NCBI RefSeq assembly: GCF_048569485.1
Contig: NC_134355.1
Location: 663,453,979 to 663,517,978 of the forward strand
Length of the DNA: 64,000 nucleotides
Direction: 5' to 3'
From: Anomaloglossus baeobatrachus
Taxonomy: Eukaryota; Chordata; Amphibia; Anura; Aromobatidae
A program made the position numbers and the translations under genes. Positions 45,432-57,379 of the stretch are shown piece after piece. The notes below the pieces were generated by a model that worked only from the letters and a program-made list of their open reading frames with translations, was not told the DNA's origin and ran no database searches. Positions within the stretch are counted from its first letter, which is position 1. Every line of letters begins with the position of its first letter.

Positions 45432-45610
45432 CTATCTGCGAGCTATGGCACAAATCTCAAAGGGTTTAGGGGGATTTGCAGCCCCCGGTGCAGGAGTGAG
45501 GTCCAGTTTGGCTCCAGGTATGGACTGGAAAGTGAAACTTTGTAATAATGTTGTAAAGAAAATGAACAGCTCCATCTTGGCCAAGGTTTCTCCAGCACAG
45601 CTTCGTTTAC
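45432..45610 (-). CDS. Second CYP2-family P450 gene, terminal exon 9
   Basis: The frame begins in phase 1 after an acceptor (TTCTTAACAG) at 45611-45612 and ends with TAG at 45432-45434. It starts GKRSCAGETLAKMELFIFFT, which holds the Cys that binds heme iron (G-x-R-x-C-x-G) and the L-helix, and ends KPFEICAIARR, a standard CYP2 C-terminus. This is the last exon of a gene whose other exons should lie at higher coordinates on the same strand. None was recognised to 64000, so either the last intron exceeds 18 kb or the exon is an orphan. No damage is visible in it. Confidence 0.9.
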
Positions 45611-45652
45611 CTGTTAAGAAGAACAAAAATCATTGATGTAAGGTTACTGATT

Positions 45653-46190
45653 AGTGATGAGCGATAGGGGTGCTCAGGTATGCTCGGTACTTGATCATGT
45701 ATTGTGGGATCTCAGGTGCCATGCTGTAGTAACCACCCTGCATGTTTCACAGCTGTTTTCCAGCCAATAAACATGTGCGGATTGCCTGCCAATCATGGTA
45801 ATCCCATAGCTATGGTAGCTATTGGATTTACTGTGATTGGGCGGCCACATCGCATCATCGGGTCTTATATGATTCCCAGGGGTGTGATGTTCTTCATGCT
45901 GCAGTTCAGGCAGAGTTGATGTGGGAGAGAGAGCTTAGATTAAAGCAGGCATGTAGGCAGGGTTTTACAATTTCACCTTTAGTGCCTTTCATTTTGCACT
46001 AAAGGGTATTTTTAGCCTTGCCTAACATAATGAATAAGTAAATAATTTAAAAAAATCAGCATGGGGTCCCCCCCGATTTTTACCTAAAAAAGCAAACAGA
46101 TGTGGTCTGGTATTATCAGGCTGGGAAGGCCCATGGTTATTTGGCCCTTCCAAGCCTGAAAATTGCAGCCTACAGATACCCCAGTAATAG
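45653..46190 (+). repeat. Dispersed repeats beside the P450 exon
   Basis: It starts TAGTGATGAGCGATAGGGGT, a terminus type related to 41082 and 42547, and contains CATCATCGGGTCTTATATG, shared in inverse with 35593-35890. From about 45960 it passes into the GGTGAACGAGGG-type family (TGCACTAAAGGGTATTTTTA). Non-coding. Confidence 0.45.
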
Positions 46191-46199
46191 TGCTTCCTT

Positions 46200-47090
46200 C
46201 CCCACTGTGCCTGCCTACACCACCTAGCAACCAGGCTCTCCACCACACCCCTTGAGTGGACATGGAGGCCACACCCCCTCCTGGAATCTCTCAGGAGTCC
46301 TCCCAAAGGTAGATGTGTGCGATCTGATTACTATGCGCCTGTGTAGTCACACCTCGGTCAGCCCTCTGGATTACCTGTATTGTACTGCCCCCAGCATGGG
46401 TGCAGTACTCAGTGGCGCCTGACCAGGTCAGGGGCGCCACAGATTTCCTCAGTCTGTGAGCTGCTGTTCATCAGTACTTCCATTGTCTTTATATACCTTC
46501 ACTTTCTATTACTCGGTGCTGGTTATATTTCATATATCTTTATCAAGTTCTCAGTGCTAGCAGTCGGTTTGCACTCATCTGGATAATGTTGGTGATTGTT
46601 GCAGTTTCACTCTCTAGGTCAACCGGAAATAAGTTGCTTGTTGTTTTCCCTTCTTTGTAATCCCTGTGTGTCCTTTAGTGCATAGTGGGGTTGACGAAGC
46701 GCTCATCACATCTGCTCCCACTTTTGGGCCCAGATCTGAGTCAGCCTAGGGTCAGGTATCCGGCTCAGCACATAGGTGCAGAGCCTATCTAGGGCAGTGT
46801 GGGAACCCGGGGTCCAGCAGTAGGTTTGGTCCGGGCTCATCATCTCCCTCTTCCCTAGACAGAGGGTTTCCTTTCCCTTTTGCAGTTCCCTTGGTACTTC
46901 CCCATATTTAACATGACAGATAGTGATCTCATCGCGTGTGAGAATCTTTGGGTCTGGCGCTGACTGGCAGTGGCTTATGGAACCTCACTCTGAGAATGTT
47001 CTCAACATAAAGCTCCTTGGGAACTGATGGGTGTAATGGCCCATTACTCCTATAGTTTATGTCACAACTTCCAGGATTTCTTTTAATTTA
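46200..47090 (+). repeat. Possible LTR-like stretch, unassigned
   Basis: Contains GACCAGGTCAGGGGCGCCAC near 46420, similar to the ends of the LTR at 49415-50480, and an ACATGACA at about 46912. No paired copy or target duplication was found. Family and borders are unknown. Confidence 0.25.
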
Positions 47091-47540
47091 ATAAGTTGGT
47101 GAACGAGGAAGCGCGAAGGAGTCTTTTTTTCCCCCAATTGGATTAAATCAGCGCTTTGTGGGTAATTTTTTTTAAATAAATTGGTGAACGAGGGAGTATG
47201 GAGGAGAATTCATTCATTTGGGCTTGATGTCAGCTGTCAATTCACAACTAACATCAACCACAAAAGTATTGCCCTGATTGCCAACACCAGGCCAATCAGG
47301 AAGAGATGGGCAAGGCACCAGAATGGGCGCATCTAATGGATGCCCTTCTTCTGGGGCATCCGGGGGCTGCCAAAAACAGGGTGTACCCTTACGCCATTTT
47401 TTTTAAATTATTTAAATAAACACATTTTAAAAAAACAGCTTGGGATTTCCTCTAGTTTTGATACACTTCAAGGTAAAGCTGACAGCTGAGGGCTGCCCCC
47501 CCACAACTGACTGCATTATCTTCACTGGTTATCAAAAATA
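47090..47540. repeat. Dispersed 'GGTGAACGAGGG' repeat copies
   Basis: AAGTTGGTGAACGAGGAAGC near 47094 and AAATTGGTGAACGAGGGAGT near 47178 mark two copies of the family in tandem or nested. Also contains GATTGCCAACACCAGGCCAA, as in 17850 and 32800. Confidence 0.5.
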
Positions 47541-48298
47541 GGAAGGAGCCCATGTAATTTTCTTTTCTTGTAAACAGCAGCATACAGGCATCTTACACAT
47601 GCAATAAAGCTTGTTGATTGGCTGAACTACAGCCTTTCAACAAACTATTAGCATGCGAACAGTGCCAGAAATCAAATACATACTGTTTGTAAAAAGTCCG
47701 TGTTCAAGTTCAAGCCTCGGATACCTGGTGTCCGTTACTAACTTTGAACATTACCGTTTGGGTGATATTTATGATTGATCAGCTTTTCTGGCAAATTATG
47801 ATGTGTGCTGCATGTATCTGACATGTAGGTCACCTATGTGCTGTATTTGTCCAATGTGTACTGAAATCAGATGATAAGTGCTAATTAGTGGAAACTCACT
47901 AATGATAATAAGACCATCGCCTAAGTGGTCTGCAGCATGTGCATGAAATATGAGTGGTGAGCGCTTGGCTAATGTGTAAACGCAGTGTGTGCTGTATGCA
48001 TCTAATATGTTAGCGGTGTGTGAACTACATGTTTCCATTAAGTGAATTTTCTAAGTACTATATGTGTGTCCAATACGTGAGCAATGTGTATACGGTATGT
48101 GTCCAATATTTAAAATGCAATCATCATCTTATTTTTTTATTTCGTAAATCAATAGTATCCACAAAAATAAACAACTTTGTAACTGCCAGAACTATCAGTT
48201 ATTATCAAAATTCACCCTTCTAAGGCAAAATCTGTATTCAGAGATAGGAGAAGGCAGTTAGTGCTGATGAAAGTCTATGTTTTGTAAGGAAGTGAGGG
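47541..48298. other. Intergenic sequence with ATGTGTCCAATA repeats
   Basis: Loose repeats of ATGTG, TCCAATATG and GTGCTGTATG between about 47810 and 48110 suggest a decayed minisatellite. No gene recognised. Confidence 0.35.
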
Positions 48299-49069
48299 GT
48301 AGAGTTGAGCGCGGTTCGTGGTTCGTGGTTCTCCAGTTCTAGGCTCGAGTGATTTTGGGGCATGTTCTAGATCGAACTAGAACTCGAGCTTTTTGCAAAA
48401 GCTCGATAGTTCTAGAAACGTTCGAGAACGGTTCTAGCAGCCAAAAAACAGCTAAATCATAGCTTGGTTTCTGCTGTAATAGTGTAAGTCACTCTGTGAA
48501 TCAAACTATTATCACATTTCAGTGTATAGTGTGCGTGAACAGCGCCTTCAGATCACTGCTGTTTCTATAATGGCGATCGCCATTTTTTTTTTTTTTTCTT
48601 GTCTTCCTTCCCTAAGCGCGCGTCTTGTGGGGCGGGCCAGCATGTCAGCCAATCCCAGACACACACACAGCTAAGTGGACTTTGAGCCAGAGAAGCAACG
48701 GCATGTGTGATAGGATCTGCATGTCACATGTCCCTGCATTATAAAACCGGACATTTTCTTCACGGACGCCATTATCTGCCTTCTGCGTCTTTGGTGTCAG
48801 ACATCACTGTCGCAGCTCCGTCTTCCTGAGTCCTATAGCCGATACAGCTGTATGCGCTGCATACACAGCGTTAGACAGCATAGGGAGAGCACTTTATAGC
48901 AGTCCTTTTAAGGGCTCAAACCGGCAGGGTCAGAGTTAAGGTGACAGGTCCTGAAAACAGCGCCAGCGTCTGTGTAGCCCAGGTCAGGGATTTCCTCCCT
49001 GCATTTCACCATTAGGAGGGAATAGAAAGGCAGGCTTCCATTCCTCTACCCAGAGCACCACAATCCTGC
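48299..49069 (+). mobile_element. hAT-like element terminal and leader region
   Basis: The stretch begins TAGAGTTGAGCGCGGTTCGT, a terminus seen on hAT-like elements of amphibians, and continues through a region of TCTAG/CTCGAG palindromes, a T-run and a TATA-containing leader. It runs straight into the 138-bp satellite. It may be one end of a large hAT-like element whose transposase lies at 61.4-64 kb on the opposite strand; the matching terminus is not visible. Confidence 0.4.
48740..48746 (+). promoter_or_regulatory. TATA box in hAT-like leader
   Basis: TATAAAA within CCTGCATTATAAAACCGGAC, followed by a GC-balanced stretch with CTTCACGGACGCC. Transcription from here would read rightward into the satellite. 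Confidence 0.35.
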
Positions 49070-49414
49070 CACTGTACCCTCTTGTCCTCTGCACACTCCA
49101 ACTGATAACTAAGCCATTATACTAGCAAACACTCAGTGTACCTAGTGGCATCCTATCTGTGGCTATTGGACTTTGCTTTAGTCCCACTAGTGCCAAGACA
49201 TTTGCAGAGCGCATCTGTCTGCATTGCACACTCCAACTAATTATAACGAAGCCATTATACTAGCAAACACTCAGTGTACCTAGTGGCATCCTATACGTGG
49301 CTATTGGACTTTGCTATAGTCCCACTAGTGCCAAGACATTTGTAGAGCGCATCTGCCTGCGTTGCACACTCCAACTAATTATAACTAAGCCATTATACTA
49401 GCAAACACTCAGTG
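49070..49414 (+). repeat. 138-bp satellite, left part (~2.5 copies)
   Basis: Copies of the unit (AGTGTACCTAGTGGCATCCT, ATTGGACTTTGCTATAGTCC, GCCAAGACATTTGCAGAGCG, CACACTCCAACTAATTATAA, AAGCCATTATACTAGCAAAC). These edge copies are more divergent (ATCTGTGG, CTTTAGTCC, CTGTCTGCATTG) than those right of the LTR element. The array is cut at AGTG (49411-49414) and resumes at 52649. Confidence 0.93.
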
Positions 49415-52400
49415 TGACTCGCCCACCCCAGGGCTATGGGACACCCGGTGCCGGGCCGGACTAGTCCGGTGGTAGTCAGTGGTGGCTGGGCCCGGCTCCG
49501 TGGCCCTGGTGGGTGTCAGTTGAATATGTGGCTGATGACTTTAATGTTTGTGTTCGTGACGCCACCTGTGGTATGCGGCTATTAAGCCGCCGCTGCTGTG
49601 TGAGGCCACCGGGATGATGTTATGGCAGCAATGTTGGTACTGCTCCCCACAGGTGGAGCAATGCCCGGGGCACAGTTGGTGCTTGTGGAAGTCTATGGTG
49701 CTGCGTGACTAACACGGTGCAGGGCCGACAAGCAATGAAAGAAACAGTCACAAACAGTAGTCTCTTTACCTTCTCCTCTTTTACTCGGCAGAAACTTAGT
49801 CCAGGGAGACCGTCACAGATGGTATAGATGATCCGGCCGGCCTGGAAGTGCCTGGGGTGATCTTTGGCCAGTTGAGTATGAGGCCTACTCCTTAATCTTT
49901 CTCTGCTGTTTTAGGACACTGCACTTTGGGTTCGCAATTGCCCTCTTGCTGCTGGGACTTGTTGTTCGTCCCCTCTTCTGTGTGGTAGACTGCGCAGGCC
50001 CTCTCTGGTGCTTCTCTGCTGGAGCCCACACCAGGCCCTTGGGATGCAGTTGTACCTTCAGATTGCTTCTGGGGCAGGGGGCTTACAGCTCTCCTGCCCT
50101 CCGGATTCAGCTACCAGGGATGGATTTTATGCCCTGGCAACTACAGACTCCGATGTCCGAGTCTCTGCTATGCCTCTCTGCTCCCCTTGCTTCACTGGGC
50201 CAAGCTATCCCAGCTCTAGGTCCCAGTTTACAAGGCAGCACTACTCTGCGTCTGCACTCTTTCACTCCTGTCTCCAGACTAACTAACACTTCCTCCTTCC
50301 AGCCAGACTTAAGGAATGCTCCCTGAAGTTCCAGGTTCAGAGCTCCCCCTGCTGGCCGGAGGGAGAACTGTGTTGAGTGTTAACTTACTGGCCAATAGAT
50401 CTCCCAATTACCTCCAGGCTCAGCATTAACCCTTTTGGGAGGGCAATGCTGTTGTGGCGACCAGGTCCTGGGGCGCCACACTCCCCCTTAGTTAAATTCA
50501 GTACTCCCAGACTGTAGAGACAAACATGACATGTTAGAACATTTCATCCCATTATGGGAGGCGCAATTACTTTAACGTTACAACCTTAAACATTACTATA
50601 AGAGTCCAGTGTGGCTCCCTGCCGGGTGTCCATTACACTGCTCCATGGGGGACCCGCCGCGTTCAAACCCCCAACGTAGGCTCTGGGCGTGCGTCAGAGC
50701 ATTGATGACCCCACTCTATGCACGCCGGACGGGTTTTTCTTCAGGGGTGTTGAGCACACTGGTGCTAACTATGAACAATTTAGGTGTTGGCCACCCATAG
50801 TCCAGTGGCCCAATTGTCCATTTTCGCAATCAAAGAAAAAGAAAACATTTTGTACACAACATGGCAGACATTTTGCATAACTATTTACATCCTAATAAGT
50901 ACTCTTTCCCTTATACAGTTGACTCCCTATACCTTAGAGGGGGTTGTCCCCGAGTGCTGCGCTGGGACCTACGTAGCTCTGGTGTTTGCCCCTGACTACG
51001 TGGTGCGTCTTCTATCTCAGCACTACAGGTGGGCCTAACCCCCATAGGTAAGCGTGATGGTTGCCTTTGTGATCTAGGAGTCGCCAAGGGTATGACAGGT
51101 TCACCACTGACAGGGGGTTGATCCTCCTGCTCCACTGCTGGCGTGTCATCTCGTGCCGGAGCGGACGATTCTTTAGGTGGATCCGGAACCTTTTCTGTTT
51201 CTGGCTCGACCAACTGCGGAAACGTCAAAACTGGTACCACTATGGCATTGTTTATTCGGGTCCAAGTTTTGGGGAACTTTCCAAGGATGGTTTGAATCAT
51301 CTCCCCTCCTTTCTCTTGACTTTGGGGACTTCCTTGTACTCCTTCCATTTCTCTTTGGATTCTGCACCGTTCAGGGCACGCTTTCAGGCGGTCTCGGGAA
51401 ATTGCTTGATAGGTCTTGCCTTCATCTTTGCTTATGAGGCATACCTTACTATTGTCAAAGTTGGAGGGGATAATGGTGTAGGGCTCATTTTCCCACTGAT
51501 CATCCAATTTATGCGTCTTCCGCTTCTTCTTGAGGACTTGTTCTCCAGGTGCTAAGGGAGTTGCTGGGGCTGTTTGATTGTAATGCTGTTCTTGCCTCGT
51601 TCTTGCTTGAGACAGGCTCCTCTCTACGCATTCCTGGACCTTACGGTACCGCTGCTGCCGTTCTGTATCCCAATCCTCTATTTCTTGAACCGCCTCAGGC
51701 GACACAGTCCCCATCTCAAAGTCTACAGGCAACTTGCCTGGTCTGGCTCGCATCAGGTAAGCGGGGCTGCAGTTGGTCGAATTCACTGGGATGTGGTTGT
51801 ACAGGTCTACCAGATCTGGCAACTTTTCTGGCCATTGGTTCCTTTCCTCCAGCGGTAGGGTCTTCAGCATATCAATAACCACATGGTTCATTTTCTCGCA
51901 CAGTCCATTGGTTTGGGGGTGGTACGGTGTGGTTCGGATTTTCTTACAACCGTACATGTTACAGAACTCTTGGAACACTTCAGCCTCGAATGCAGGACCC
52001 TGATCAGTCAGTACCCTTTCCGGATAGCCGTGAGGTCGACAAAAGGATGCCTGGAACGCTCTAGCTGCTGTCCTGGCTGTCTGGTCCTTCACAGGCACTA
52101 CTACCAGGAAACGAGAGAAATGGTCCACAATGGTGAGGGCGTACACATAGCCTGACCGGCTTGGTGTTAACTTCACGTGGTCCAGGGCCACCAACTCCAG
52201 GGGCTGCTTTGTGACAATTGGCTGTAGGGGAGACCTTTGGCTGGCATCGTCTTTCCGCCTCAGGTTACACGGGCCACAGTCTCGGCACCACTTCTCGATC
52301 ATCTTTCTCATGTGCACCCAATAGAACCGATCACGGAGTAGGGCTTCCAACTTCTTCCACCCGAAGTGTCCTGCGTTATCATGATACGCTGCTAGGACCA

Positions 52401-52648
52401 TTGGAGCATCTCTCTGCGGAACCACTCTTTCACTCCTGTCTCCAGACTAACTAACACTTCCTCCTTCCAGCCAGACTTAAGGAATGCTCCCTGAAGTTCC
52501 AGGTTCAGAGCTCCCCCTGCTGGCCGGAGGGAGAACTGTGTTGAGTGTTAACTTACTGGCCAATAGATCTCCCAATTACCTCCAGGCTCAGCATTAACCC
52601 TTTTGGGAGGGCAATGCTGTTGTGGCGACCAGGTCCTGGGGCGCCACA
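49415..52648 (-). mobile_element. Ty3/gypsy LTR element inserted in the satellite
   Basis: Fossil but young LTR retrotransposon on the minus strand, with TSD AGTG at 49411-49414 and 52649-52652. Parts: a 1066-bp LTR at 49415-50480 (on the minus strand TGTGGCGCCCCAGG ... GGGCGAGTCA), a polypurine tract AACTAAGGGGGAG directly next to it, an integrase region at 50911-52425, and at 52423-52648 a piece matching the LTR's outer 226 bp. The two LTR pieces appear identical over 226 bp. It is not a complete element: gag, protease and reverse transcriptase are not seen. Confidence 0.88.
50911..52425 (-). mobile_element. Integrase region of the LTR element
   Basis: Part of the fossil LTR element at 49415-52648. 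The frame carries an HHCC zinc-binding N-terminus (H..H, C..C in WCRDCGPCNLRRK), a catalytic core with DDE-type residues (VALDHVKL, LTDQGPAF, NGLCEKMN) and a basic, proline-rich C-terminal part ending in RRSQRSTRGQPPLRYRES. It would belong to the 3' half of pol in a Ty3/gypsy element. The integrase reading frame itself looks whole. Confidence 0.88.
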
Positions 52649-55600
52649 AGTGTACCTAGTGGCATCCTATACGTGGCTATTGGACTTTGCTATAGTCCCA
52701 CTAGTGCCAAGACATTTGCAGAGCGCATCTGCCTGCGTTGCACACTCCAACTAATTATAACTAAGCCATTATACTAGCAAACACTCAGTGTACCTAGTGG
52801 CATCCTATACGTGGCTATTGGACTTTGCTATAGTCCCACTAGTGCCAAGACATTTGCAGAGCGCATCTGCCTGCGTTGCACACTCCAACTAATTATAACT
52901 AAGCCATTATACTAGCAAACACTCAGTGTACCTAGTGGCATCCTATACGTGGCTATTGGACTTTGCTATAGTCCCACTAGTGCCAAGACATTTGCAGAGC
53001 GCATCTGCCTGCGTTGCACACTCCAACTAATTAAAACTAAGCCATTATACTAGCAAACACTCAGTGTACCTAGTGGCATCCTATACGTGGCTATTGGACT
53101 TTGCTATAGTCCCACTAGTGCCAAGACATTTGCAGAGCGCATCTGCCTGCGTTGCACACTCCAACTAATTATAACTAAGCCATTATACTAGCAAACACTC
53201 AGTGTACCTAGTGGCATCCTATACGTGGCTATTGGACTTTGCTATAGTCCCACTAGTGCCAAGACATTTGCAGAGCGCATCTGCCTGCGTTGCACACTCC
53301 AACTAATTATAACTAAGCCATTATACTAGCAAACACTCAGTGTACCTAGTGGCATCCTATACGTGGCTATTGGACTTTGCTATAGTCCCACTAGTGCCAA
53401 GACATTTGCAGAGCGCATCTGCCTGCGTTGCACACTCCAACTAATTATAACTAAGCCATTATACTAGCAAACACTCAGTGTACCTAGTGGCATCCTATAC
53501 GTGGCTATTGGACTTTGCTATAGTCCCACTAGTGCCAAGACATTTGCAGAGCGCATCTGCCTGCGTTGCACACTCCAACTAATTATAACGAAGCCATTAT
53601 ACTAGCAAACACTCAGTGTACCTAGTGGCATCCTATACGTGGCTATTGGACTTTGCTATAGTCCCACTAGTGCCAAGACATTTGCAGCACGTCTGCCTGC
53701 GTTGCACACTCCAACTAATTATAACTAAGCCATTATACTAGCAAACACTCAGTGTACCTAGTGGCATCCTATACGTGGCTATTGGACTTTGCTATAGTCC
53801 CACTAGTGCCAAGACATTTGCAGAGAGCATCTGCCTGCGTTGCACACTCCAACTAATTATAACTAAGCCATTATACTAGCAAACACTCAGTGTACCTAGT
53901 GGCATCCTATACGTGGCTATTGGACTTTGCTATAGTCCCACTAGTGCCAAGACATTTGCAGAGCGCATCTGCCTGCGTTGCACACTCCAACTAATTATAA
54001 CTAAGCCATTATACTAGCAAACACTCAGTGTACCTAGTAGCATCCTATACGTGGCTATTGGACTTTGCTATAGTCCCACTAGTGCCAAAACATTTGCAGC
54101 ACGTCTGCCTGCGTTGCACACTCCAACTAATTATAACTAAGCCATTATACTAGCAAACACTCAGTGTACCTAGTGGCATCCTATACGTGGCTATTGGACT
54201 TTGCTATAGTCCCACTAGTGCCAAGACATTTGCAGAGCGCATCTGCCTGCGTTGCACACTCCAACTAATTATAACTAAGCCATTATACTAGCAAACACTC
54301 AGTGTACCCAGTGGCATCCTATACGTGGCTATTGGACTTTGCTATAGTCCCACTAGTGCCAAGACATTTGCAGAGCGCATCTGCCTGCGTTGCACACTCC
54401 AACTAATTATAACTAAGCCATTATACTAGCAAACACTCAGTGTACCTAGTGGCATCCTATACGTGGCTATTGGACTTTGCTATAGTCCCACTAGTGAAAA
54501 GACATTTGCAGAGCGCATCTGCCTGCGTTGCACACTCCAACTAATTATAACTAAGCCATTATACTAGCAAACACTCAGTGTACCTAGTGGCATCCTATAC
54601 GTGGCTATTGGACTTTGCTATAGTCCCACTAGTGCCAAGACATTTGCAGAGCGCATCTGCCTGCGTTGCACACTCCAACTAATTATAACTAAGCCATTAT
54701 ACTAGCAAACACTCAGTGTACCTAGTGGCATCCTATACGTGGCTATTGGACTTTGCTATAGTCCCACTAGTGCCAAGACATTTGCAGAGCGCATCTGCCT
54801 GCGTTGCACACTCCAACTAATTATAACTAAGCCATTATACTAGCAAACACTCAGTGTACCTAGTGGCATCCTATACGTGGCTATTGGACTTTGCTATAGT
54901 CCCACTAGTGCCAAGACATTTGCAGAGCGCATCTGCCTGCGTTGCACACTCCAACTAATTATAACTAAGCCATTATACTAGCAAACACTCAGTGTACCTA
55001 GTGGCATCCTATACGTGGCTATTGGACTTTGCTATAGTCCCACTAGTGCCAAGACATTTGCAGAGCGCATCTGCCTGCGTTGCACACTCCAACTAATTAT
55101 AACTAAGCCATTATACTAGCAAACACTCAGTGTACCTAGTGGCATCCTATACGTGGCTATTGGACTTTGCTATAGTCCCACTAGTGCCAAGACATTTGCA
55201 GAGCGCATCTGCCTGCGTTGCACACTCCAACTAATTATAACTAAGCCATTATACTAGCAAACACTCAGTGTACCTAGTGGCATCCTATACGTGGCTATTG
55301 GACTTTGCTATAGTCCCACTAGTGCCAAGACATTTGCAGAGCGCATCTGCCTGCGTTGCACACTCCAACTAATTATAACTAAGCCATTATACTAGCAAAC
55401 ACTCAGTGTACCTAGTGGCATCCTATACGTGGCTATTGGACTTTGCTATAGTCCCACTAGTGCCAAGACATTTGCAGAGCGCATCTGCCTGCGTTGCACA
55501 CTCCAACTAATTATAACTAAGCCATTATACTAGCAAACACTCAGTGTACCTAGTGGCATCCTATACGTGGCTATTGGACTTTGCTATAGTCCCACTAGTG

Positions 55601-57095
55601 CCAAGACATTTGCAGAGCGCATCTGCCTGCGTTGCACACTCCAACTAATTATAACTAAGCCATTATACTAGCAAACACTCAGTGTACCTAGTGGCATCCT
55701 ATACGTGGCTATTGGACTTTGCTATAGTCCCACTAGTGCCAAGACATTTGCAGAGCGCATCTGCCTGCGTTGCACACTCCAACTAATTATAACTAAGCCA
55801 TTATACTAGCAAACACTCAGTGTACCTAGTGGCATCCTATACGTGGCTATTGGACTTTGCTATAGTCCCACTAGTGCCAAGACATTTGCAGAGCGCATCT
55901 GCCTGCGTTGCACACTCCAACTAATTATAACTAAGCCATTATACTAGCAAACACTCAGTGTACCTAGTGGCATCCTATACGTGGCTATTGGACTTTGCTA
56001 TAGTCCCACTAGTGCCAAGACATTTGCAGAGCGCATCTGCCTGCGTTGCACACTCCAACTAATTATAACTAAGCCATTATACTAGCAAACACTCAGTGTA
56101 CCTAGTGGCATCCTATACGTGGCTATTGGACTTTGCTATAGTCCCACTAGTGCCAAGACATTTGCAGAGCGCATCTGCCTGCGTTGCACACTCCAACTAA
56201 TTATAACTAAGCCATTATACTAGCAAACACTCAGTGTACCTAGTGGCATCCTATACGTGGCTATTGGACTTTGCTATAGTCCCACTAGTGCCAAGACATT
56301 TGCAGAGCGCATCTGCCTGCGTTGCACACTCCAACTAATTATAACTAAGATATTATACTAGGAAACACTCAGTGTACCTAGTGGCATCCTATACGTGGCT
56401 ATTGGACTTTGCTATAGTCCCACTAGTGCCAAGACATTTGCACAGCGCATCTGCCTGCGTTGCACACTCCAACTAATTATAACTAAGCCATTATACTAGC
56501 AAACACTCAGTGTACCTAGTGGCATCCTATACGTGGCTATTGGACTTTGCTATAGTCCCACTAGTGCCAAGACATTTGCAGAGCGCATCTGCCTGCGTTG
56601 CACACTCCAACTAATTATAACTAAGCCATTATACTAGCAAACACTCAGTGTACCTAGTGGCATCCTATACGTGGCTATTGGACTTTGCTATAGTCCCACT
56701 AGTGCCAAGACATTTGCAGAGCGCATCTGCCTGCGTTGCACACTCCAACTAATTATAACTAAGCCATTATACTAGCAAACACTCAGTGTACCTAGTGGCA
56801 TCCTATACGTGGCTATTGGACTTTGCTATAGTCCCACTAGTGCCAAGACATTTGCAGAGCGCATCTGCCTGCGTTGCACACTCCAACTAATTATAACTAA
56901 GCCATTATACTAGCAAACACTCAGTGTACCTAGTGGCATCCTATACGTGGCTATTGGACTTTGCTATAGTCCCACTAGTGCCAAGACATTTGCAGAGCGC
57001 ATCTGCCTGCGTTGCACACTCCAACTAATTATAACTAAGCCATTATACTAGCAAACACTCAGTGTACCTAGTGGCATCCTATACGTGGCTATTGT
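52649..57095 (+). repeat. 138-bp satellite, main array (~32 copies)
   Basis: Head-to-tail units of 138 bp, nearly identical (CATCCTATACGTGGC starts at 52801, 52939, 53077 and so on, every 138 bp). Variants include a 136-bp unit with GCAGCACGTCTGCC near 53687 and 54099, a GTGAAAAGAC change near 54495 and an AAGATATTATACTAGG change near 56348. No frame is conserved as protein. Such uniformity points to recent unequal exchange or rolling-circle-type amplification. Confidence 0.97.
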
Positions 57096-57330
57096 ACTTT
57101 TGTCTATTCACACTACTGCAAATCTATGTGCAGCACCTCTGCATGACAACCTCGTGCTCTGTTTTTAATAAGCTATAATGATAGCACAAAATACTGCCAT
57201 TTTGTGGCATCATAGAACTGGCTGTTGTATTCCATTAGTGCCCCACTGGTGACAAGCTATTTCTAGCACCTCTACATCACACCCTCATGCACATTTTGCT
57301 ACGCTAATGTTATAGCAAACTCATGGAATT
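57096..57330 (+). repeat. Divergent edge monomers of the satellite
   Basis: Two decayed units follow the uniform array: GTACTTTTGTCTATTCACAC ... AAGCTATAATGATAGCACAA, and TATTCCATTAGTGCCCCACT ... GCTAATGTTATAGCAAACTC. They share order and spacing with the 138-bp unit but differ at many positions, as expected for old copies at an array border. Confidence 0.65.
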
Positions 57331-57379
57331 CATTGCTGCATTTCATAATTCGGAGGGATAGAAAGTCAGGCTTCCTTTA

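Noticed and set aside
45611-48298. CYP2 exon 8 close to the terminal exon
   Set aside because: Searched by eye on the minus strand for the region before the heme motif (F-x-P-x-x-F, AFMPFS-type wording); no such frame with a donor was found.
49946-50326. 126-codon ORF on the plus strand
   Set aside because: Lies in the LTR of a minus-strand element and has no recognisable domain.
52649-57095. Regular direct repeats resembling a CRISPR array
   Set aside because: The entire 138-bp unit is repeated with no variable spacers, and the setting is an animal genome; this is a satellite.
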